A stretch of DNA of 64,000 nt from QQWI01 sp964522015 (GCA_964522015.1 CAZFST010000004.1:62001-126000); one strand, 5' to 3'. Counted from the first letter of the stretch, positions 42,615 to 51,867 are shown. The notes: a model not told the origin generated them from the sequence alone. Program-made: numbers and translations.

Positions 42615-43385
42615 CTATATTGTAATCTTCTTATTACCAATATACCAGTACCCAAGTCCTAAGATAAGAGCGCCGCCAATAAAGTTACCTATGGTGACAG
42701 GGAGTAGGTTAGCCACTGCTCCCATAACTGTTACCCCTTCAGGGTGGGGGGCAAAGAGTGCAATTGAGAACAGGGTCATATTGGCGATACTATGCTCAAA
42801 ACCCGAGGTGATGAATGCGAACAGGCACCACCAAATCATGATGAGTTTGGCTGTCTCGTCTTTAAGTTTAAGAGAAGCGAGAACCGCAAGGCACACTAAG
42901 ATATTACAAAGGATACCGCGGAACAATAAACCGCTGAATGGGGCTGCCATTTTTGTGGCTGCCGTTGCGTTGATAAAGTCCAATACCCCTGCTTTTGCAA
43001 GGCCAGTATTGACATAGAGGGCTGCAATGGCCATTGAGCCTAAAAGATTACCAAAATAGGAGTAAACCCAGATTTTCATTGTTGTAGACCAGGTCACTTT
43101 TTTTTCTAAAGAGGCAACGGTCATAATCATATTGTTACCTGTAAAGAGTTCGCTGCCAATCATGATCACAAGACTTAGGGCGATACCGAAGGTCATACCC
43201 ATAATCAGCTTTCTAGAAGGGACATCCCCAAGGTTACCGCCAATGACAAAAATCAAAATGATGCCCAGGCCTACAAAAGCACCTGCAAATACTGATAAAA
43301 GAAGGTATTTAAAGAAGCTGTTTTTTAGAATTTTTTCTTTATTGAGTCCTGCGTTAACAAACGAGGTGATGAGTTCTTCGTACAT
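42615..43385 (-). CDS. FNT-family channel, likely hydrosulfide/formate-nitrite type
   Basis: Six-helix pentameric channel of the formate/nitrite transporter family, 256 residues. The family re-entrant loop (TGNNMIMTVASLEKKVTW) and the conserved histidine (FEHSIANM) are present. FNT genes placed with asrABC, as in Clostridioides difficile, encode the hydrosulfide channel HSC, which exports the HS- made by sulfite reductase. That role is the best reading of the context; nitrite or formate transport is the alternative. Last gene of the asr operon; AAAGGAG precedes the ATG. Confidence 0.9.
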   Translation of the reverse strand: MYEELITSFVNAGLNKEKILKNSFFKYLLLSVFAGAFVGLGIILIFVIGGNLGDVPSRKLIMGMTFGIALSLVIMIGSELFTGNNMIMTVASLEKKVTWSTTMKIWVYSYFGNLLGSMAIAALYVNTGLAKAGVLDFINATAATKMAAPFSGLLFRGILCNILVCLAVLASLKLKDETAKLIMIWWCLFAFITSGFEHSIANMTLFSIALFAPHPEGVTVMGAVANLLPVTIGNFIGGALILGLGYWYIGNKKITI

Positions 43386-43430
43386 AATAGAGCTCCTTTA
43401 AGCAGTTGGATGTGGGTTGATGTGAGGCTT

Positions 43431-43910
43431 TTAAAGCCCTTCTCGGTAAGCGTACAAATATTGTAGGTGAGAACGCTCCTCTTTGATCAGGCGGTCAACC
43501 ACCTCGTGATGACGTGGGGGAATCAGAGTCTTGATTTCTATCAGAAACAGTATGGCATCCTTTTCCAAAGTAACCGCTAAATCATAACCGGTATCAAAAT
43601 CATCCACCACATCCCCAACCAAATCTGAAACGGAGACCAGCTTCATAAACCTGAGGGCGTTGCTCAGAAGGCTCTTGAGGTAGGCTAAATACTCCTCGTC
43701 AAGAACGGGTTCTGGGAATTGGACGCATTCGGCCTTGAAACCTTCAAAGATGGCTTTGTGCTTCAGTTCCATGTCTGCCAGTATGCCGAAGTATTCTTTG
43801 AGCTGCAGATTCTTGGTAATGACGCTGAGGCGCTTGTAATTCTCGTTGCCAAAGCCCTCCAGGGTGATCATGGTGTTGAGTAGGTCTTCTAGAACAAATG
43901 TCTCTTGCAT
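43431..43910 (-). CDS. Ferritin-like/rubrerythrin-like diiron protein
   Basis: A 159-residue four-helix bundle. Carboxylate and histidine ligands of the ferritin-like type appear in MITLEGFGNENY, ADMELKHKAIFE (ExxH), and EERSHLQYLY (ExxH), consistent with a diiron site. No rubredoxin domain. It follows asrC by nine bases, so it is part of the asr operon; it may protect the oxygen-sensitive reductase from oxygen or peroxide. AGGAGG is five bases before the ATG. Confidence 0.78.
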   Translation of the reverse strand: MQETFVLEDLLNTMITLEGFGNENYKRLSVITKNLQLKEYFGILADMELKHKAIFEGFKAECVQFPEPVLDEEYLAYLKSLLSNALRFMKLVSVSDLVGDVVDDFDTGYDLAVTLEKDAILFLIEIKTLIPPRHHEVVDRLIKEERSHLQYLYAYREGL

Positions 43911-43919
43911 GGGATCCTC

Positions 43920-44894
43920 CTAAAAGTTCAGTCCGTCTTTATACCAGTAGCCGCCCCACTGGATATGCTCTGCCACTTGGGCCTCGGGATTGAGGTTGAT
44001 GCCCTCAAGGATTTCTGTCTTGAAGACATGGTAGCCCACCCGGTCCACAATATAGCCGATATGTTCTTTAGGCAGGCTTGTATCGATGTAGCGATTGACA
44101 AAGGCATAGGTGTTTTCAATAACCTTGATCATGGTTTCACGGTCCCCCCATTTGATGAATGGCATGGCGATCCGTGGATTTTTTTTGCCCGTACGGCCCA
44201 TGATTACCATTCTGTAATAGACCTTGTCGCTTCTTGTCCAGGCCCCAGTGGGGCATTTGAGGATGCATTCGCCGCAGCCGATGCAGGCGTCTGTTGAGCG
44301 CTCCACATTGAAGTCCACCATGGAAAGGGCATTGGTAACTTTCTTCTTGCAATTTGTGACGCAGGCTTCACAGGAGATGCAGCGGGACACGTCGTATTGG
44401 GGCTCAGTGGTGCAGATGATGCCAAAGTCTTGCATGTGGGCTTTGATGCAATCGTTGGGGCAACCCGTTACTGCGATTTTAAAGTGAAAATCATGGGGGT
44501 AGACTGCTCGCTCAATTTCTTGGGCCAGGGCAGTGGTGTCGTCGTTTGAGAAAGGACAAACCCGATTGCCCACACAGGCGGATATATTTCTAGTGCCTGC
44601 CGCAGGATAGCCAGCCTCGCTGACTTCAACAGCCAAATTCAGGTCTTGCAGGAGGGGGAGAATCTTCACGTTGATCTCTGCCATGTGTTCAAAATCGATG
44701 TCGGGGACTTCAAACCCTTGACGGGTGGTGAGATGGACCGTGCCATTGCCGTATTTTTCAGCCAGTTCTTGAATCAGTGCAAAATGCTTGGCTTCAAGAT
44801 GGCCACCGGGAACGCGGATTCTCAGAGCAGTTTTGCCCCGGGTCTTGGTAATACGGTAGGCGTTTTTTATCACTTTCTTGCGATCGAGATCCAT
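43920..44894 (-). CDS. asrC: Anaerobic sulfite reductase subunit C
   Basis: Siroheme-containing catalytic subunit that reduces sulfite to sulfide in the cytosol. The siroheme/4Fe-4S cysteines are CVGNRVC (Cx5C) and CPNDC (Cx3C). A ferredoxin insert carries two clusters: CISCEACVTNC and CIGCGECILKCPTGAW. The length of 324 residues is standard. The ribosome binding site overlaps the asrB stop codon. In the order asrA-asrB-asrC as in Salmonella and Clostridium. Confidence 0.96.
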   Translation of the reverse strand: MDLDRKKVIKNAYRITKTRGKTALRIRVPGGHLEAKHFALIQELAEKYGNGTVHLTTRQGFEVPDIDFEHMAEINVKILPLLQDLNLAVEVSEAGYPAAGTRNISACVGNRVCPFSNDDTTALAQEIERAVYPHDFHFKIAVTGCPNDCIKAHMQDFGIICTTEPQYDVSRCISCEACVTNCKKKVTNALSMVDFNVERSTDACIGCGECILKCPTGAWTRSDKVYYRMVIMGRTGKKNPRIAMPFIKWGDRETMIKVIENTYAFVNRYIDTSLPKEHIGYIVDRVGYHVFKTEILEGINLNPEAQVAEHIQWGGYWYKDGLNF

Positions 44895-44903
44895 GGTAGC
44901 CTC

Positions 44904-45767
44904 CTAGTCCAGCAGTTTGACGGCCTGAGTGTAGCTAAACACGGGGCCCTCTAAACACACATATGTTTCGTCAATTTTGCAGTGACCGCATTTTCCAATA
45001 CCGCAGCTCATGTTGCGCTCGAAGGATACGATGATATTCTCAGGGCGATACCCGGCTTTTAAAAGTGCTAGGGTTGTGAATTTCATCATCATGGGCGGGC
45101 CAACCACCACGGCTTTGACTGTGGCGGGATCCAGGCCATCAAGGCTTGGGATCATTTCTGTAACAAGACCCACTTTGCCATCCCAAGGCTCAAGAGGGGC
45201 CTTATCAACTGTCAGAGTCACTTCGTGCTCTTGTTGCCAGTGGCTCAGGGTTTCTTTGAAGAGAACATCCTGGGGGGACTTGAAGCCTACCACCACACGG
45301 GCTGATAGGTTGCCGGTCTTCTTTTCTAGAAGGGAAGCAATCAGGTTTTTGACAGGTGCAACACCGGTGCCACCAGCTATGACCACTGCGTGGTGGTCTT
45401 TAAAGACATCCAGGTCAAAGCCGTTGCCGTAAGGGCCCCGCATAAAGAGGGAATCCCCAGGGACTAGGTTAAAAATGGCATCGGTAAGCCGACCGACTTT
45501 ACGGATGGTCATATTGAGGGTGGTGTCTGTAAAGTCGCTGATGGAGATGGGGGCTTCACCTACGCCCGGTATGGAAAGTTGCATAAACTGGCCGCCGATT
45601 AGGGGGCAGTTGTAGGCGATGGTATAGGTCCAGTCGATGGCCGACTCTTGTACAATGTCAAGGATGGTGAAGGGGGTGGCTAGGTAGGCGTTATGAAGGG
45701 ACGAAGCTGGGGAAGCGGGAAAAGCAGAGAGAGAGGTGGGAGGTACTTGGTGTGTATTATTTGGCAT
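44904..45767 (-). CDS. asrB: Anaerobic sulfite reductase subunit B
   Basis: FAD/NAD(P)H-dependent electron-input subunit with a 2Fe-2S site, like dihydroorotate dehydrogenase electron transfer subunits. Flavin motif FMRGPYGNGF, the NAD segment IAGGTGVAPVKNLI and a C-terminal cluster motif CGIGKCGHC with a further cysteine (YVCLEGPVF) are visible. The N-terminal 25 residues are low complexity (serine/alanine-rich). Its ATG lies within the last 11 bases of asrA. Confidence 0.96.
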   Translation of the reverse strand: MPNNTHQVPPTSLSAFPASPASSLHNAYLATPFTILDIVQESAIDWTYTIAYNCPLIGGQFMQLSIPGVGEAPISISDFTDTTLNMTIRKVGRLTDAIFNLVPGDSLFMRGPYGNGFDLDVFKDHHAVVIAGGTGVAPVKNLIASLLEKKTGNLSARVVVGFKSPQDVLFKETLSHWQQEHEVTLTVDKAPLEPWDGKVGLVTEMIPSLDGLDPATVKAVVVGPPMMMKFTTLALLKAGYRPENIIVSFERNMSCGIGKCGHCKIDETYVCLEGPVFSYTQAVKLLD

Positions 45768-46929
45768 TGGCTTTTACCTCCTCTATGATTTGCGCGACTT
45801 TGGCAATGGCTGCTGGAAAAGAGATATACTCTGGGCAAACGTCGTCGCAGCGGCCGCATCCTACGCACATGTGGCGGTCAAAGCGCTTCTGGAAGTCGTA
45901 GACTTTATGCATGAGCTTGAAGCGCATCCGTTCGCCGTTTTTTGCTCTGAAAGTGTGACCGCCTGCCATATCGCTAAAGCGGTCAACATGGCACCCCGCC
46001 CACCGACGGCGACGTTCAGCCATTTGCTTGTTGTCGTCGGTGTACACGTCCTGCATGGTGAAACAGCTACAGGTAATGCAGGACGTGTTGCATCGCCCGC
46101 AAGCGATGCAGCGGCGGGTGTACTCTTGCCAAAGTGCATGATTGAAAATCTGGTCAAGTTCAATGCCCTCAAAATCAGGCACAACTACTTCTATTTTGTT
46201 TTTGAGCGGTGCTAGTAGCGGTAATGCTTCTGAAAAGACTTTTAGTTGCTTGTCAGTTAACTGTTGCACGAACCTTGCATTTTGCAATATCTTGCTTTTG
46301 TCTTTTCCTTCTTGCCCGATATTTGTCTCCACAACTTGTTTGTTATCAGCAGTTCTCTCTTGCTCACCAGCCCCTTCTGCAGCTTTCGGCAAGAAGGCTG
46401 GTGACTGGATGTCCAGAACCACTTGATCCTTTGTAGCCATGCCACCTATGTAGATGGCTAAATCGTAACCAGCCACCTGATTGGAACCCATGGATGCGCA
46501 AAAACAAGTATCGAACCCTTCATCACATGCCATTACAGCGAATTTTAACAGCTCTCTGCGGCGGGCATAGTAAAAGTCTGGGTCGGTGCCATTTTTCAAG
46601 AATATATCGTCTAAACGGCCAATGCCGTTTAAATCACAGGGTCTTAAGAAAAGTAGAATGGGGCGGGTATCGATTGCGGGTACTGAGGCTTGCTGGTCGA
46701 GAAATCTAAAAAGGGTTTCTCTGATTGGGAAAAACACTTCTTTTGGTGAGAAGTAACTTTTTTCGGACCAAATTATCTCACTTGCATCAAGAACTTCCCT
46801 ATAACCAATCAAATCTTGTTCTGAAAAGGGGCCTTTTCCAACTTTCTTTATGGGTGCAAACAGGCGATAGTGCTGGGTTAAGCCTTGGATATAGGTGTTA
46901 AAATCAGCTGTGGATAAGGAAAATGCCAT
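45757..46929 (-). CDS. asrA: Anaerobic sulfite reductase subunit A
   Basis: Ferredoxin-like subunit that passes electrons between AsrB and AsrC. Two C-terminal 4Fe-4S motifs (CIACGRCNTSCITC and CVGCGRCDDVCP) and an N-terminal globular domain (PFSEQDLIGYREVL) are present. At 390 residues it is about 40 longer than the usual 347. The excess is a polar insert near residues 185-230 (AAEGAGEQERTADNKQ), which does not break the frame. First gene of the operon; AGGAGG precedes the ATG. Confidence 0.95.
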   Translation of the reverse strand: MAFSLSTADFNTYIQGLTQHYRLFAPIKKVGKGPFSEQDLIGYREVLDASEIIWSEKSYFSPKEVFFPIRETLFRFLDQQASVPAIDTRPILLFLRPCDLNGIGRLDDIFLKNGTDPDFYYARRRELLKFAVMACDEGFDTCFCASMGSNQVAGYDLAIYIGGMATKDQVVLDIQSPAFLPKAAEGAGEQERTADNKQVVETNIGQEGKDKSKILQNARFVQQLTDKQLKVFSEALPLLAPLKNKIEVVVPDFEGIELDQIFNHALWQEYTRRCIACGRCNTSCITCSCFTMQDVYTDDNKQMAERRRRWAGCHVDRFSDMAGGHTFRAKNGERMRFKLMHKVYDFQKRFDRHMCVGCGRCDDVCPEYISFPAAIAKVAQIIEEVKANAK

Positions 46930-46973
46930 GGTAGCCTCCTTGGGTGCACGGGAGAGAATGTTAATTTACTGAC

Positions 46974-47017
46974 AGTATATCAGTTGAGGGGGGGAAAGGA
47001 CGGTAACGGATGTTACC
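46974..47017 (-). promoter_or_regulatory. asr operon promoter and operator
   Basis: Minus-strand inverted repeat GGTAACATCCGTTACC (47017-47002) followed after 22 bases by TATACT (46979-46974). The operator centre is near -42 of the predicted start. Same half-sites, -10 box and spacing as the siroheme reductase-like operon at 16.85 kb. A CRP/FNR-family regulator is the likely binder, HcpR being one candidate. Confidence 0.65.
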
Positions 47018-47258
47018 AAAAGGTAAAATCTCTTCATAAAGACTATTACCCATTAGATAACTGTGCATGCATTTGTAAACAGTCATTTGCGAATTCTACT
47101 CACCGGATTGTCGGTTACTTGTACTTCTTATATAATTCAGTTGTAATTTCTATAATTCAGTTATAATTTCGTGATTAATGTTGTCCATTTGGTATGTTAT
47201 TGGGTATAACAACAATAACGCGCTGGAATTTAAGTGTACAACTATGTGGAGGCACCCC
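47018..47258. other. Rest of the asr / HD-GYP intergenic region
   Basis: The 329-base gap between divergent asrA and the HD-GYP gene codes nothing visible. Besides the asr operator it holds a 20-bp tandem repeat (47131-47170), each copy containing TATAAT, and an inverted repeat GTTATTG-N10-CAATAAC (47196-47219) in the HD-GYP leader. No well-spaced -35/-10 pair stands out for the HD-GYP gene. Confidence 0.45.
47131..47170. repeat. 20-bp tandem repeat in HD-GYP upstream region
   Basis: TATAATTCAGTTGTAATTTC then TATAATTCAGTTATAATTTC, one mismatch. The period is about two helical turns; each copy offers a -10-like box. Confidence 0.75.
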
Positions 47259-49028
47259 ATGAACCCACGGTCACTGCATCAAATGGTTAAAAAATACTTA
47301 TTAATAGCAGCTCTTATTCCTATTCTTGTTTTCGGTGTTTATCTCTATCAAAGTCAAGTGTGGCAGTATAACCAGACAATCAATACATTGATTGAAAATA
47401 CATTTGCCCTTGCCAATGGTCGGATCAACGATTTCAAAGTCATGAACATTCATTTACTTGAACTATTCGCAAATGATCCAGTCATTAAAAATAGTCTTTA
47501 TCTTGACGATGGGAGCAAAGTGATTCAGTCAATCATTGATCGTTTTGATGCCACTTCCAGTGGGGATAGCAGTATGGCTTTGGGGTTAGAAGATGGGAAG
47601 ATGTTCACTAAGAATAAGGCACTGCTACCAGCAGGTTATGATCCTAGGGTTCGACCATGGTATAGCCTTACTAAGAACACAACCGAAACAATAACACTTT
47701 CTGAGCCATATCAAAGTTCTATTAATACTAGCTCCTTTTCAGTCACTTTTTCTTCCAAGGTGTTTTCTAATCTAGATGGGTCCTTTATTGGTGTTGCAGG
47801 ACTTGACGTCGATATGAAAACACTGCTAGATTTTGGGAGTACACTTAAGTTACCTGAAAACACAACTTTATATTTGACAGATGCAAAAGGCACTATGATT
47901 GCTAAAGCAGGTCCAGAGATTGCACAAGCACAAAATCTGTTAGTAACTCTCATGCAGGAGTCCCATAAAAGTCCTACTTTCAAAGACCATGGTCGTCGTT
48001 TTATGACTTCTGGTGATACTAGATATGCTTTACATTATTTTATGAATACCGAAACCCAGTGGTATGTGGTTGCTGTTGTTGAAGCCCCTTTGGTGCCAGC
48101 AAATTTGATGATCATTTTGGCTGTTGTTACTGTAATTATATTACTTATGACCCTAATCTCAATCTTTTTTGCTCGCAGAATTGACAATATCATCACAGCC
48201 CCCATTGATCATATTATTGAGCAACTGGCTCGCATTAATATTGAGAAAGATATTCTTCCTATCGACCAAACCACACAGGAAATCATTGAAACTCAGATGG
48301 TTCGTCAGTCCATCAATCTTATGATTCATAGGATTTCTGAACAGGGTGGGGAACTCTTTGAAAAGCAATTCGAGATTCAACGTCAATACATGGAAATAGA
48401 AGCACTTTATGAAGAAACTGCGGCCATGAATGACACCCTAAATGATATGGTTGATAAGTTAAACGACAGCTGTAAACAAACCATTCGAGTGCTGTCAAAT
48501 GCCATAGAGGCCAATGACGAATACACTAGGGGACACTGTGATAGGGTTACAGAGTATGCGCTTGCCATCGGCCGTCATTTAGAGGTTCAAGGCTCAAAGT
48601 TAGATCAGTTGGAATTTTCTGCCCTGCTTCATGATATCGGAAAAGTCAGTATACCCTATCATATTCTCAACAAGCCAGGTGCTTTAACAGATGATGAACG
48701 GCAGACAATCAATCTCCATCCCACAATTGGGCATCGCATCATTGCAGATGTTGCATTTTTGAATCAAACGGCCATGTTTGTTTTAAGTCATCACGAAAAT
48801 TATGATGGCTCAGGTTATCCAAATGGACTCCAATTGGAGGCCATTCCACTGGAGGCAAGAATTTTAAGGGTTGCCGATGCTTTTGATGCAATGACCACAG
48901 TAAGATCCTACAGAAGATTGCCACTTACTTGGATCGAAGCACAAAAGGAACTGATTCAATACGCTGGAACACAATTTGATCCTAAGGTTGTTGAGGCCAT
49001 GGGGTTGGTAATTGTTGAGTTGTCCTAG
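47259..49028 (+). CDS. Cache-HAMP-HD-GYP cyclic di-GMP phosphodiesterase
   Basis: Membrane-bound enzyme predicted to hydrolyse cyclic di-GMP. Transmembrane helices at about residues 13-32 and 282-304 enclose a double-Cache extracellular domain (DPRVRPWYSLTKNT). A HAMP-like linker and coiled coil (QYMEIEALYEETAAMND) lead to the HD-GYP domain with LLHDIGK and the GYP-type motif HHENYDGSGYP; metal-binding residues are intact. A longer in-frame start exists at 47178, but GGAGG at 47248-47252 is six bases before the ATG at 47259. It counteracts the diguanylate cyclases at 6.0 and 27.2 kb. Confidence 0.94.
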   Translation: MNPRSLHQMVKKYLLIAALIPILVFGVYLYQSQVWQYNQTINTLIENTFALANGRINDFKVMNIHLLELFANDPVIKNSLYLDDGSKVIQSIIDRFDATSSGDSSMALGLEDGKMFTKNKALLPAGYDPRVRPWYSLTKNTTETITLSEPYQSSINTSSFSVTFSSKVFSNLDGSFIGVAGLDVDMKTLLDFGSTLKLPENTTLYLTDAKGTMIAKAGPEIAQAQNLLVTLMQESHKSPTFKDHGRRFMTSGDTRYALHYFMNTETQWYVVAVVEAPLVPANLMIILAVVTVIILLMTLISIFFARRIDNIITAPIDHIIEQLARINIEKDILPIDQTTQEIIETQMVRQSINLMIHRISEQGGELFEKQFEIQRQYMEIEALYEETAAMNDTLNDMVDKLNDSCKQTIRVLSNAIEANDEYTRGHCDRVTEYALAIGRHLEVQGSKLDQLEFSALLHDIGKVSIPYHILNKPGALTDDERQTINLHPTIGHRIIADVAFLNQTAMFVLSHHENYDGSGYPNGLQLEAIPLEARILRVADAFDAMTTVRSYRRLPLTWIEAQKELIQYAGTQFDPKVVEAMGLVIVELS

Positions 49029-49181
49029 TTAAATACTTCTTGTTTTGCCTCACCCTTTTCTTTGGGTAAGTGATAGAATAAGTTATGGTTTGTTTTTTGG
49101 TTGGGTAGCAGTTCTGAGATGTGGATGGCGTAAATGATAAAAGAGATGATTATAATAAGGGTAATTGGTTTGGGTGTCAAA
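49025..49181 (-). pseudogene. Possible frameshifted small membrane-protein gene
   Basis: On the minus strand the stretch reads as a hydrophobic segment (KPITLIIIIS) in one frame and continues as IIYAIHISELLPNQ and a charged tail (KEKGEAKQEVFN, stop) in another. The two would join if one T were missing from the TTTTT run near 49137. Low confidence: AT-rich spacer can mimic this, and no ribosome binding site is clear. Confidence 0.2.
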
Positions 49182-49251
49182 TAATGATTATATAAGACCA
49201 ATTAGTGTCACAATCATCAGTCGGCTGTCATTTTAAGGGGGATCACCTATC

Positions 49252-50340
49252 ATGTCTGAAATTTACCCGCAGCTCCAAATCAATCATAAAAAAATCATGG
49301 AAAATGTTCAAGAGGTTGTTCGTTTATGCAAAGTCAGCAATATCAGTGTGTCTGGAGTGGTAAAAGGGGTTAATGGACAAAAGGGTGTTATTGAGAGTTT
49401 TGCAAGTGGTGGGTGTGCCCATATTGCAAGCTCAAGAATCAAACAACTTGAAATGACAAAACAAATGGATCCCAACCTTCAAACCATGCTCCTTAGAATC
49501 CCAATGGCGTCTGAACTTGAAGACGTTGTGACTTGGGCGGACATCAGTTTGAACTCAGAAAAACAAACCATTGACTGGTTAGAAGCCATTTGTGCCAAAA
49601 AAAATCACCATCACGGTGTTTTATTGATGATGGATCTTGGGGACCTTAGAGAAGGTATTATTGATAGAAATGAGTTAATAGCATTGGCTATTTATGTGGA
49701 AACCCATCTTAAGTGGGTTACATTAAAGGGTATTGGCACCAATTTAGGGTGTTACGGGGCCATTCGGCCCACAGAAGAGAACTTAGGCCTACTCTGCGAT
49801 GTGGCTCTAGAGATTGAAAACGCTATTGGCAGACCCTTAGAGCTTGTTTCAGGAGGTGCCACTTCATCCTTACCCCTTTTATTAGAAGGGAAGATGCCAT
49901 CTAAAATAAATAATCTGAGAATAGGCGAGGGGATCCTATTAAATATGGACCTGCCTAATATTTGGGGTGTTACCATCCCAAATCTAAATCAAGATACCTT
50001 TACACTCTTGGCTCAAATTGTTGAAATTAAAACAAAGCCCAGCTACCCCATTGGAGAGATTTTTATTGACGCCTTTGGTCATACCCCAGAATACGAAGAT
50101 AAGGGTATTCAAAAGCGGGCCATATTAGCCATTGGCAAGCAAGATTTTGCAATGGAAGATAAACTATTACCAGTAGATGCTGGTGTTAGTATCATTGGTA
50201 GTAGCAGTGACCACTTAATTGTCAGTATTGGAGACAGTAACATTGACTATCAAATCGGCGATATCATGGGCTTTAAAATCTATTACGGACCCATGCTTCA
50301 TCTATGTACATGTGAACACGTGCTGAAGGTAGACCTCTGA
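49252..50340 (+). CDS. Alanine/ornithine racemase-family PLP enzyme
   Basis: Fold-type III PLP enzyme, 362 residues, most like ornithine racemases (Orr) of the clostridial ornithine pathway. The PLP lysine lies in SGVVKGVNG; other family segments are IASSRIKQLE, LMMDLGDLREG, VSGGATSSLPL and RIGEGILL. The FIDAFGHTPEYEDKG segment is also typical. Substrate could be ornithine, lysine or alanine; no other ornithine-degradation gene is in view. GGGG lies before the ATG. It is followed by a MocR-type regulator that is itself a PLP protein. Confidence 0.85.
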   Translation: MSEIYPQLQINHKKIMENVQEVVRLCKVSNISVSGVVKGVNGQKGVIESFASGGCAHIASSRIKQLEMTKQMDPNLQTMLLRIPMASELEDVVTWADISLNSEKQTIDWLEAICAKKNHHHGVLLMMDLGDLREGIIDRNELIALAIYVETHLKWVTLKGIGTNLGCYGAIRPTEENLGLLCDVALEIENAIGRPLELVSGGATSSLPLLLEGKMPSKINNLRIGEGILLNMDLPNIWGVTIPNLNQDTFTLLAQIVEIKTKPSYPIGEIFIDAFGHTPEYEDKGIQKRAILAIGKQDFAMEDKLLPVDAGVSIIGSSSDHLIVSIGDSNIDYQIGDIMGFKIYYGPMLHLCTCEHVLKVDL

Positions 50341-50397
50341 TAAATCCCGGGGCCAATCTTTTAGTGTTTTAAAGGTGAAATCTAGGGACGGTAAAAA

Positions 50398-51867
50398 ATG
50401 AAAAAACGGATTGTAGCAGTTAATTGGCAACCTAATCGTACGAGTTCTGAACCTGCCTATATTCAAATCACCGACTACATGATTCAAAAGATACAAAGTG
50501 GTGAGTGGATTGCAGGGGCTTTTTTGCCAAGTCAAAGAGACCTGTCTCAACTGATGGGGGTCAATCGCAGTACATTGGTTTTGGCCATTGACGAACTAAA
50601 AGCCATTGGACTTTTAGAAACCTTTGGAAAAGGTGGCACCCGTATTACGTCACAGCAAGTTTTATCCCACCAGTCTAAACAGCCAGACTGGCAGGCCCAT
50701 ATAACCGAGAGCTTTCAAAGTCCCAATTTAGACACCATACAAATCATTAATCGCTATGAATTTACCGAAGGCTTTATTAGACTCAGTAGCGGTGAACCCT
50801 CACCAGATTTTTTTCCAAAAGAAATGATGTCAGAGGTGATGGCAGAAGTTGCTAAGGATATGACCAACTTAGGTTATGAAGCTCCTAAAGGGATGCTTTA
50901 TCTAAGAGAAAAAGTTTCTGATTATTTGAAGGATTTTGGAATAAAAGCCCAACCTGAAAATATCTTAATTGTTTCTGGCGCACTCCAGGCCATCCAATTG
51001 GCCTCAATCGGACTCTTGCAGCCAGGGGCAACTGTATTTTTAGAAAAGCCATCCTACTTATACTCCCTTAATATTTTTCAGTCCATTGGGATCAGAAGAT
51101 CAGCCATTGCAATGGATGAAGAGGGGATTATACCGGAGTTGATCTTGAATAAGTGCCCTAAGCATCGTCAATCCTTACTCTATACCGTGCCCAGTTTTCA
51201 CAATCCTACAGGCATTGTCATGTCAGAAAAAAGGCGCTTGGATCTCCTTGAGGTATGCGGAAGGACCCAAACACCTATCATAGAGGATGATGTCTATAGA
51301 GAGCTCTGGATTGATCAACCCTCACCAATGCCAATTAAGAGTCACGACCAAAATGGCTCAGTGCTTTACGTTGGCAGTGCTTCTAAAACCCTCAGTACAG
51401 GTCTTCGCATTGGTTGGTTAGTAGGACCAGAAGCCGTAGTTGAACGACTAGGCGATCTCAAAATGCAAAACGACTATGGTTCCAGTTCCCTTGCGCAACT
51501 TGTGGTGGCAAAATTCTTGGAAAAAGGCTACTATACTGAGCACAGCGCAGCTGTCAGAATGCAGTTGAAGCGCCGTAGGCAGATTGCCCTTGAAGCCTTG
51601 GCCCATTATTTTTCTGATTTAGCAGTATGGGATATCCCACAGGGGGGCTACTATGTTTGGATTCGCTTTTTAGTGCCGGTCAAGATGAAAGACCTATTTG
51701 ACGAGGCCTTTAAAAATGGCATCTTGGCTTACCCAGGCTACTTATATGACAACGAAATGAATGCTTGCCTGCGGATTTCTTATTCATATGCCACAATGGC
51801 CGAAATCGAATACGCGATTAAGAAGCTATCTCAGATTGCCCGAAACCTGATTATTTCGTCCCGATAA
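50398..51867 (+). CDS. MocR-type GntR/aminotransferase transcription regulator
   Basis: N-terminal GntR winged helix (about residues 15-85; LPSQRDLSQLMGVNRST) fused to a class I aminotransferase domain (about 120-485). The PLP lysine is in GSASKTLSTGLRIGW, and the NP motif in SFHNPTGIVMSEKRR. MocR proteins use PLP to sense a metabolite, usually an amino acid or vitamin B6. Its position after the racemase suggests it controls that gene. The end overlaps the convergent REC-hemerythrin gene by 17 bases. Confidence 0.93.
   Translation: MKKRIVAVNWQPNRTSSEPAYIQITDYMIQKIQSGEWIAGAFLPSQRDLSQLMGVNRSTLVLAIDELKAIGLLETFGKGGTRITSQQVLSHQSKQPDWQAHITESFQSPNLDTIQIINRYEFTEGFIRLSSGEPSPDFFPKEMMSEVMAEVAKDMTNLGYEAPKGMLYLREKVSDYLKDFGIKAQPENILIVSGALQAIQLASIGLLQPGATVFLEKPSYLYSLNIFQSIGIRRSAIAMDEEGIIPELILNKCPKHRQSLLYTVPSFHNPTGIVMSEKRRLDLLEVCGRTQTPIIEDDVYRELWIDQPSPMPIKSHDQNGSVLYVGSASKTLSTGLRIGWLVGPEAVVERLGDLKMQNDYGSSSLAQLVVAKFLEKGYYTEHSAAVRMQLKRRRQIALEALAHYFSDLAVWDIPQGGYYVWIRFLVPVKMKDLFDEAFKNGILAYPGYLYDNEMNACLRISYSYATMAEIEYAIKKLSQIARNLIISSR

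Noticed and set aside
44137..46445. Many overlapping open frames of 60-160 codons in the asr region on both strands
   Set aside because: The asrA, asrB and asrC genes explain the region. The alternatives are other-frame readings of GC-richer coding DNA.
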